Assembly: GCF_039521565.1 (NCBI RefSeq)
Contig: NZ_BAAACP010000027.1
Span: 1 to 18,714 of the forward strand
Reading direction: 5' to 3'
Origin: Paraclostridium tenue
GTDB lineage: Bacteria; Bacillota; Clostridia; Peptostreptococcales; Peptostreptococcaceae
Length of the DNA: 18,714 nucleotides
In this document: positions 14,011-18,714 of the stretch, one piece after another
How the letters are laid out: each line of letters begins with the position of its first letter
Numbering within the stretch: position 1 is the first letter of the stretch
Notes under the pieces: model-generated
Databases searched by the model: none
Seen by the model: the letters and a program-made list of their open reading frames with translations, nothing else
What the model was told of the DNA's origin: nothing
Translations under genes and position numbers: made by a program

Positions 14011-16308
14011 TTAATTAGGTTCAAATACTACTTTATCATTTACTATCTTCGCAATAATATAATCACCTTTTTTTATATTTTCACTCAATATATTATCTGA
14101 TAAACTATCTTCTAACTCTTTTTGTATGACTCTTTTTAATGGCCTAGCACCATATTCCAAATCTATTCCATATTTAGCTATAAATCTTATCACAGCTTCT
14201 TCTATCTCTAACTCTATATCTATTTTTTTTAATCTTTTTATTAAATCTTTAGTCATGATTTTTACTATATCATATAAATTGTCTAAACTTAGTTTATGAA
14301 ATACTACTATATCATCTATTCTATTTAAAAATTCTGGTTTAAATTTAACTTTGACTTCCTCCATTATTTTTTCTTTCATATCACTATAATTTTCTTCTTT
14401 TATTTTACTTTCATTATTTCCAATTGAAAAACCTGTTTTTCTTTGATTTATTATAGATGTAGCTCCTAAGTTTGATGTCATTATTATTATAGTGTTTTTA
14501 AAATCTACAGTTCTTCCTTTAGAATCAGTTAATCTTCCTTCATCTAGTATTTGTAATAATATATTAAATATATCCTCATGAGCTTTTTCTATCTCATCAA
14601 ATAATACTACTGAATATGGATGACTTCTTACACTTTCAGTTAACTGACCTCCATCATCATGACCTATATATCCTGGAGGTGATCCTATTAATCTTGATAT
14701 AGAATGCTTTTCCATGTATTCTGACATATCTATTCTAATTATTTTATCTTCATTTCCAAAATGGCTTTCAGCTAAGGCTTTACACAATTCAGTTTTCCCT
14801 ACACCAGTTGGTCCTAGGAATAAGAATGAACCTATTGGTTTTTTAGGATCTTTAATTCCTGATCTGGATCTTCTTATAGCTTTTGATATAACCTTTATAG
14901 CCTCATTTTGGCCTATAACTCTTTCTTTTAATATATCTTCTAAGTTTAATAATTTTTCACCTTCAGATTTAACTATTTGACTTATAGGTATCCCAGTCCA
15001 TAATTCTACTACTTCTGAAATTGTATTACTATCAACAATTCTTTTACTTTTTTTCGATTTAAATTTATTTACGTTAACTCTTGATGCAGACTCATCTATA
15101 ATATCTATAGCTTTATCAGGTAAATGTCTATCAGTTATATATCTACTTGATAATTCTACAGCTTGTTTTATTGCATCGTCTGTTATTTTTACATTGTGAT
15201 GTTTTTCATATTTATACTTTAGTCCATTTAATATTTTTATAGCATCTTCTTTTGTTGGTTCTTCAATCATTATTGGTTGTAACCTTCTTTCTAAAGCTAT
15301 ATCTTTTTCTATATTTTTTCTATACTCATCTATAGTTGTAGCCCCTATAACCTGAATATCACCTCTAGATAACACTGGTTTCAGTATACTAGATGCATCC
15401 ATAGGGTTTTCTCCTGTAGATCCAGCTCCTACGATAGTGTGTATTTCATCTATAAATAATATAATTTCTTTAACACTAATAGCCTCATCAATTACCTTTT
15501 TTATTCTTTCTTCAAATTCACCTCTATATTTAGCTCCTGCAAGTACTCCAGATATATCTAAGTTATATATAATCTTATTTTCTAATGATTTTGGTACATC
15601 TTTTTCTTCTATTTTTATAGCTAATCCCTCAATTATTGCTGTTTTACCAACTCCTGGATCTCCAATTACTACAGGATTATTCTTAGTTCTTCTACTTAAA
15701 ACTTGAATTATTCTTTGAATTTCTTTTTCTCTTCCAATTAACGGGTCAATTGTATTATTTTTTGCATTATCATTTAAATTTATAGCATACTTTTCTAATG
15801 TAGGTATTTTAGGTTTATCTTTTTTCTTTTCTTCATTATCTATTTTATTTATTATTGATTCTACACTATTATCTATATCTATATACTCTTTTATAAATTT
15901 ATCTAATAGTTGTTTATCTATACCTATTTTCTCTAATATCTTAATAGCTAGACTATCTTCTTCTTGTGAAAGTGCTAACAATATATGTTCAGTGTCTACC
16001 AGTTTGCTTTTTGATTTATTAACAAAAATAATTGATTTATCTAATATACTTCTGCTTCTAGGACTTAAGAAAATATCATCTGTATTATCATTTATTCCTA
16101 TTCCATATATATCTACAATTTGTTTACTTACTGCTTCTGATTCAATTCCTAATCTAATTAAAATCTTAGAAGCTGTACCCTCTTCAACCTTAATTAGACC
16201 TAGTAATATATGTTCAGTTCCTACAACGCTATGACCTAAATCTTTTGCACACTTTATAGATATATCTATTACTTTTTGAGCTATTTTAGTAAATTTATCA
16301 AAATACAA
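14011..16308 (-). CDS. clpC: ClpC-type AAA+ unfoldase lacking the M domain
   Basis: ATPase that unfolds proteins for the ClpP protease. The 765 residues show a Clp N-domain of two repeats (1-145; GTEHILLGL and DTEHILLAL), D1 with Walker A GDPGVGKT (216-223) and Walker B ILFIDE, and D2 with Walker A GPTGVGKT (499-506) and Walker B VVLFDE. B. subtilis ClpC has about 810 residues. The difference falls between DESASRV and WTGIP (about 405-437), where the UVR-like middle coiled coil that binds MecA and holds ClpC in its resting state should be. The architecture resembles ClpA, but the sequence is ClpC-like. The ClpP loop is TGF (625-627) instead of the usual hydrophobic-Gly-Phe/Leu. No CtsR heptad repeat is visible upstream, and ctsR-mcsA-mcsB are absent. 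AAGGGGGG precedes the ATG. Confidence 0.93.
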   Translation of the reverse strand: MYFDKFTKIAQKVIDISIKCAKDLGHSVVGTEHILLGLIKVEEGTASKILIRLGIESEAVSKQIVDIYGIGINDNTDDIFLSPRSRSILDKSIIFVNKSKSKLVDTEHILLALSQEEDSLAIKILEKIGIDKQLLDKFIKEYIDIDNSVESIINKIDNEEKKKDKPKIPTLEKYAINLNDNAKNNTIDPLIGREKEIQRIIQVLSRRTKNNPVVIGDPGVGKTAIIEGLAIKIEEKDVPKSLENKIIYNLDISGVLAGAKYRGEFEERIKKVIDEAISVKEIILFIDEIHTIVGAGSTGENPMDASSILKPVLSRGDIQVIGATTIDEYRKNIEKDIALERRLQPIMIEEPTKEDAIKILNGLKYKYEKHHNVKITDDAIKQAVELSSRYITDRHLPDKAIDIIDESASRVNVNKFKSKKSKRIVDSNTISEVVELWTGIPISQIVKSEGEKLLNLEDILKERVIGQNEAIKVISKAIRRSRSGIKDPKKPIGSFLFLGPTGVGKTELCKALAESHFGNEDKIIRIDMSEYMEKHSISRLIGSPPGYIGHDDGGQLTESVRSHPYSVVLFDEIEKAHEDIFNILLQILDEGRLTDSKGRTVDFKNTIIIMTSNLGATSIINQRKTGFSIGNNESKIKEENYSDMKEKIMEEVKVKFKPEFLNRIDDIVVFHKLSLDNLYDIVKIMTKDLIKRLKKIDIELEIEEAVIRFIAKYGIDLEYGARPLKRVIQKELEDSLSDNILSENIKKGDYIIAKIVNDKVVFEPN

Positions 16309-16416
16309 TATTGTCCCCCCTTGCCTAAAAATATTAGATATATATTTATACTATATGCGCTACTAGTTTTTATTGTTTCATTGTATTAATTTTTATGTTT
16401 AGTTTTTTTGAGATTA

Positions 16417-16472
16417 AATAAGTAAAAAATAAAGTTCTAGATACATATCTAGAACTTTATTTTTTACTTATT
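16417..16472 (-). terminator. Long perfect-palindrome terminator of the EF-G-like gene
   Basis: Arms 16417-16443 and 16446-16472 are perfectly complementary over 27 bases with a 2-base centre. The right arm contains the stop codon and last codons of the EF-G-like gene. The core AAAGTTCTAGATA is flanked by A/T tracts that supply the T-run on either strand, so it can act in both directions. Confidence 0.9.
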
Positions 16473-18398
16473 ATTTGCACCCAATATTATTTTTTGTGCT
16501 ATTTGTGTAGGTACTTCTTCATACTTATCTAACTCCATTTCAAAGTAACCTCTTCCTTGTGTCATTGCTCTTAAATCTATAGCATACTTAAAAGTCTCTG
16601 CCTGAGGTGCATTTGCATATATGATTTGTTTTCCATTTTCAATTGGTTCCATACCTAAAATTCTTCCACGCTTTTTATTTATATCACCCATTACATCGCC
16701 CATATATTCATCTGGAACAACTATTGTTAATTTCATTATGGGTTCTAACAATATAGGTCTAGCTTGTTCCATACCTTTTTTAAAGGCTATGTTAGCTGCT
16801 AATTTAAATGCCATTTCCGATGAATCTACATCATGGTAAGAGCCATCATAAAGAGTAACTTTTATATTTGTAACCGGATATCCCGCAAGTATACCTTTAT
16901 TCATAGATTCCCTTATTCCTTTTTCTACTGCAGGTATATACTGCTTAGGTACGGAACCTCCAAATATATCTTCTTCAAATTCGAAATCTTTTTGTGATCT
17001 TTCAAATTTCATCTTAACATCTCCGTATTGTCCATGACCCCCAGATTGTTTTTTATGTTTTCCTTGAACATCTGAACTTCCTTTTATCGTTTCTCTATAT
17101 GCTACTTTTAAATCATCTAATTCAACATCTAGGCCAAATTTTTCTTTCATTTTAGATTTAGCTATATTTATATGAAGTTCACCTTGCCCTCCAATTAAAA
17201 CTTGTTTAGTTTCTACGTTTCTACTCCAAGTTATAGTTGGGTCTTCTTCAGCTATTTTATTTAATACAATACTAATCTTATCTTCATCACCTTTATTTTT
17301 AGGTTGTATTGCAAAATATATTTGCGGTTTTGAAAGATTTATAAAATTATCTGCCTTTTCATTTTGATTTGTTGATATACTATCTCCTGTCTGAAGAGAA
17401 TTAACTTTAGTTATAATTACAATATCCCCAGCATTTACTGTCTTTAATTCTATCAACTCACCATTTTTTATAGTATATATATTGTAAATTCTTTCTTTTA
17501 TAGACTTATTAAGATTGTAAATGTCCATATCTTTATTAAGTTTGCCTTGTAAAATCTTAACATACGACATTTTGCCTATAAAAGGATCTACTATAGTTTT
17601 AAATATAGAACCTTTTAAATTCTTACTATCATCAATATATTTAGGTTTTAAATATTTTGATAAAATATTTAAAATTTCTACAGTACCTATGTTATTTATC
17701 GTTGACCCGCACACAACAGGTATTATATCCCCATTTTGTACTCCTAATGTTATACCTTTTTGTATATCTTCATTTGTTAATTCTTCACCACTAAAATACT
17801 TTTCTAATAACTCATCATCTGATTCAGCTATTAGTTCCATCAAACTTTCTTTTATACTTTCTGCTTCAATTTTAAAATCATTACATAAATCTGACATATC
17901 CTCAAATATGTTATGTAATTTTATAAATCTATTATCTTCATATACTGGCATATACATAGGTACTATCTTATTGCTATATTTTTCTCTTAACTCTTCTATT
18001 AAATTTTTATATATAGATTTTTCGCTATCTATCTTATTAATAAATATAAGTTTAGGTATAGATTTTTCGGTAAGTTCTAAAGATTTCTCTGTTCCTACTT
18101 GAATACTAGTAGTAGCATCAATTACAATTATAGCTGCATCACTTGCACTTATTGCTGATATAACATCACCTGTAAAATCAGAGTAACCTGGAGTGTCTAA
18201 TAAATTAAACTTGTAATCTTTGAATTCTATAGGAACTAAATTCATGCTATATGTCATATTAACCTTATCAGTTAATTTAGGCATTTTATTTGTAGTTTTA
18301 GAAGTATAAGACATTGCATCAATTAAGTTTGTCTTTCCACAACCACTATGACCTAATATAGCTACACTCCTTAACATGTTACTATTATATACCTTCAT
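16464..18398 (-). CDS. Elongation factor G-like GTPase (FusA2 type)
   Basis: A paralogue of EF-G, 644 residues against about 690 for the family. G1 is GHSGCGKT (16-23), G3 DTPG (69-72), and G4 NKID (121-124). A G5-like CGS is near 230. Domain II follows, then domain III with the GQGELHINIA motif. Domain IV has GKHKKQSGGHGQYGDV, typical of FusA2-like proteins rather than of canonical EF-G. Domain V has RPILLEPIMKLTIVVP and YMGDVMGDINKKRGRI. Between residues 38 and 52 the switch I region is about 12 residues shorter than I recall for relatives, although Thr49 may still be the effector residue. It lies directly after an rRNA operon and before clpC. Its role is unknown; a ribosome-linked GTPase is likely, ordinary translocation less so. 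I found no clear promoter. Confidence 0.9.
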   Translation of the reverse strand: MKVYNSNMLRSVAILGHSGCGKTNLIDAMSYTSKTTNKMPKLTDKVNMTYSMNLVPIEFKDYKFNLLDTPGYSDFTGDVISAISASDAAIIVIDATTSIQVGTEKSLELTEKSIPKLIFINKIDSEKSIYKNLIEELREKYSNKIVPMYMPVYEDNRFIKLHNIFEDMSDLCNDFKIEAESIKESLMELIAESDDELLEKYFSGEELTNEDIQKGITLGVQNGDIIPVVCGSTINNIGTVEILNILSKYLKPKYIDDSKNLKGSIFKTIVDPFIGKMSYVKILQGKLNKDMDIYNLNKSIKERIYNIYTIKNGELIELKTVNAGDIVIITKVNSLQTGDSISTNQNEKADNFINLSKPQIYFAIQPKNKGDEDKISIVLNKIAEEDPTITWSRNVETKQVLIGGQGELHINIAKSKMKEKFGLDVELDDLKVAYRETIKGSSDVQGKHKKQSGGHGQYGDVKMKFERSQKDFEFEEDIFGGSVPKQYIPAVEKGIRESMNKGILAGYPVTNIKVTLYDGSYHDVDSSEMAFKLAANIAFKKGMEQARPILLEPIMKLTIVVPDEYMGDVMGDINKKRGRILGMEPIENGKQIIYANAPQAETFKYAIDLRAMTQGRGYFEMELDKYEEVPTQIAQKIILGANNK

Positions 18399-18505
18399 AT
18401 TTAAGCACCTACCTCATATCATTTTAATAATTTATATGCAATTAATATAAGGCTTTATGTACGATTATTTTAAAAATGTTAATACCTAATTTATAAACTC
18501 TTCAT

Positions 18506-18521
18506 TGTTTAACGTGAAACA
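18506..18521. other. parS: parS-like chromosome-partitioning site
   Basis: TGTTTAACGTGAAACA matches the ParB (Spo0J) site TGTTTCACGTGAAACA at 15 of 16 positions; the only change is C to A at position 6. The site lies in the gap between the 5S terminator and the EF-G-like gene. parS sites cluster near oriC, and a position beside an rRNA operon with all genes pointing away fits an origin-proximal location. Such a long match is very unlikely by chance. Confidence 0.75.
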
Positions 18522-18566
18522 TTAGTTAGAAGTTATATCAAATTAATAAATTACAGCAAAATAAAA

Positions 18567-18606
18567 ATAGTTCTAACTATTATTAAAAAACAATAATTAG
18601 AACTAT
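18567..18606 (-). terminator. Terminator of the rRNA operon, after 5S
   Basis: Outer stem of 10 perfect base pairs (ATAGTTCTAA at 18567-18576 with TTAGAACTAT at 18597-18606), extended inward by a mismatched AT stem, followed on the minus strand by TTTTTATTTT. It lies about 20 bases after the end of the 5S rRNA. Confidence 0.85.
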
Positions 18607-18625
18607 CTTGAAAATAAAAAAGATT

Positions 18626-18714
<89 letters not shown>

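Noticed and set aside
16309..16416. CtsR operator upstream of clpC
   Set aside because: I looked for tandem GGTCAAA heptads on both strands and found none. Only weak promoter-like AT-rich sequence is present.
17521..18102. 193-codon open frame on the plus strand
   Set aside because: It is antisense to the EF-G-like gene, has no ribosome-binding site and gives a low-complexity Ser/Ile/Leu-rich product typical of the reverse strand of AT-rich genes.
18399..18505. Promoter for the EF-G-like gene
   Set aside because: Several -10-like AT stretches exist, but none has a matching -35 at a usual distance.

Overview
This is a strongly AT-rich, Firmicutes-type chromosomal window. The preferred Arg and Ile codons (AGA, ATA) and the gene order point to the class Clostridia, most likely the Peptostreptococcaceae around Clostridioides, Romboutsia and Paeniclostridium. 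That placement is an inference from synteny and protein character, not a computed result. Every gene I accept lies on the minus strand, and so does the 5S rRNA at the right edge. The window therefore reads from right to left, and if the usual co-orientation of rRNA with replication holds, the origin lies to the right.

Right to left, region by region. (1) 18714-18399: the 3' part of a 5S rRNA, its terminator, and a 16-bp near-perfect parS (ParB-binding) site. (2) 18398-16464: an EF-G-like GTPase of the FusA2 type with a shortened switch I, ended by a terminator with 27-bp perfect arms. (3) 16308-14011: a ClpC-type AAA+ unfoldase that lacks the middle coiled-coil (M) domain. The ctsR-mcsA-mcsB genes that usually precede clpC in Firmicutes are absent here. 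(4) 13890-11438: radA and disA, tightly coupled (DNA repair and recombination; c-di-AMP synthesis and DNA integrity scanning). (5) 11350-8970: a membrane PIN/TRAM protein (YacL family), then ispD and ispF (MEP isoprenoid pathway). (6) 8986-6953: a consensus promoter inside the end of ispF, a complete T-box leader with proline specifier CCA, and proS. (7) 6742-3023: gltX, an unrecognised 54-codon gene that I found by eye, cysS and mrnC. (8) 2894-151: thyX, rlmB, yacP/rae1 and sigH. (9) 83-1: the first codons of tuf.

Most genes are ordinary housekeeping genes: aminoacyl-tRNA synthetases, rRNA maturation and modification, mRNA decay, isoprenoid and thymidylate synthesis. The regulatory DNA is more informative. 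sigH has a well-formed promoter lying between the usual long ORF start and the true start, with a perfect Spo0A-type box just upstream. proS has a readable T-box. A palindrome covers the probable cysS start of transcription. DnaA-box-like 9-mers occur in the proS-gltX and gltX-cysS gaps. I corrected four start codons (sigH, rlmB, mrnC, cysS) from Shine-Dalgarno placement.

I do not see a wholly new multi-gene system. The best candidates for something undescribed are the M-domain-less ClpC that has lost its ctsR-mcsAB neighbours, the EF-G paralogue with reduced switch I beside it, and the small gene between gltX and cysS.
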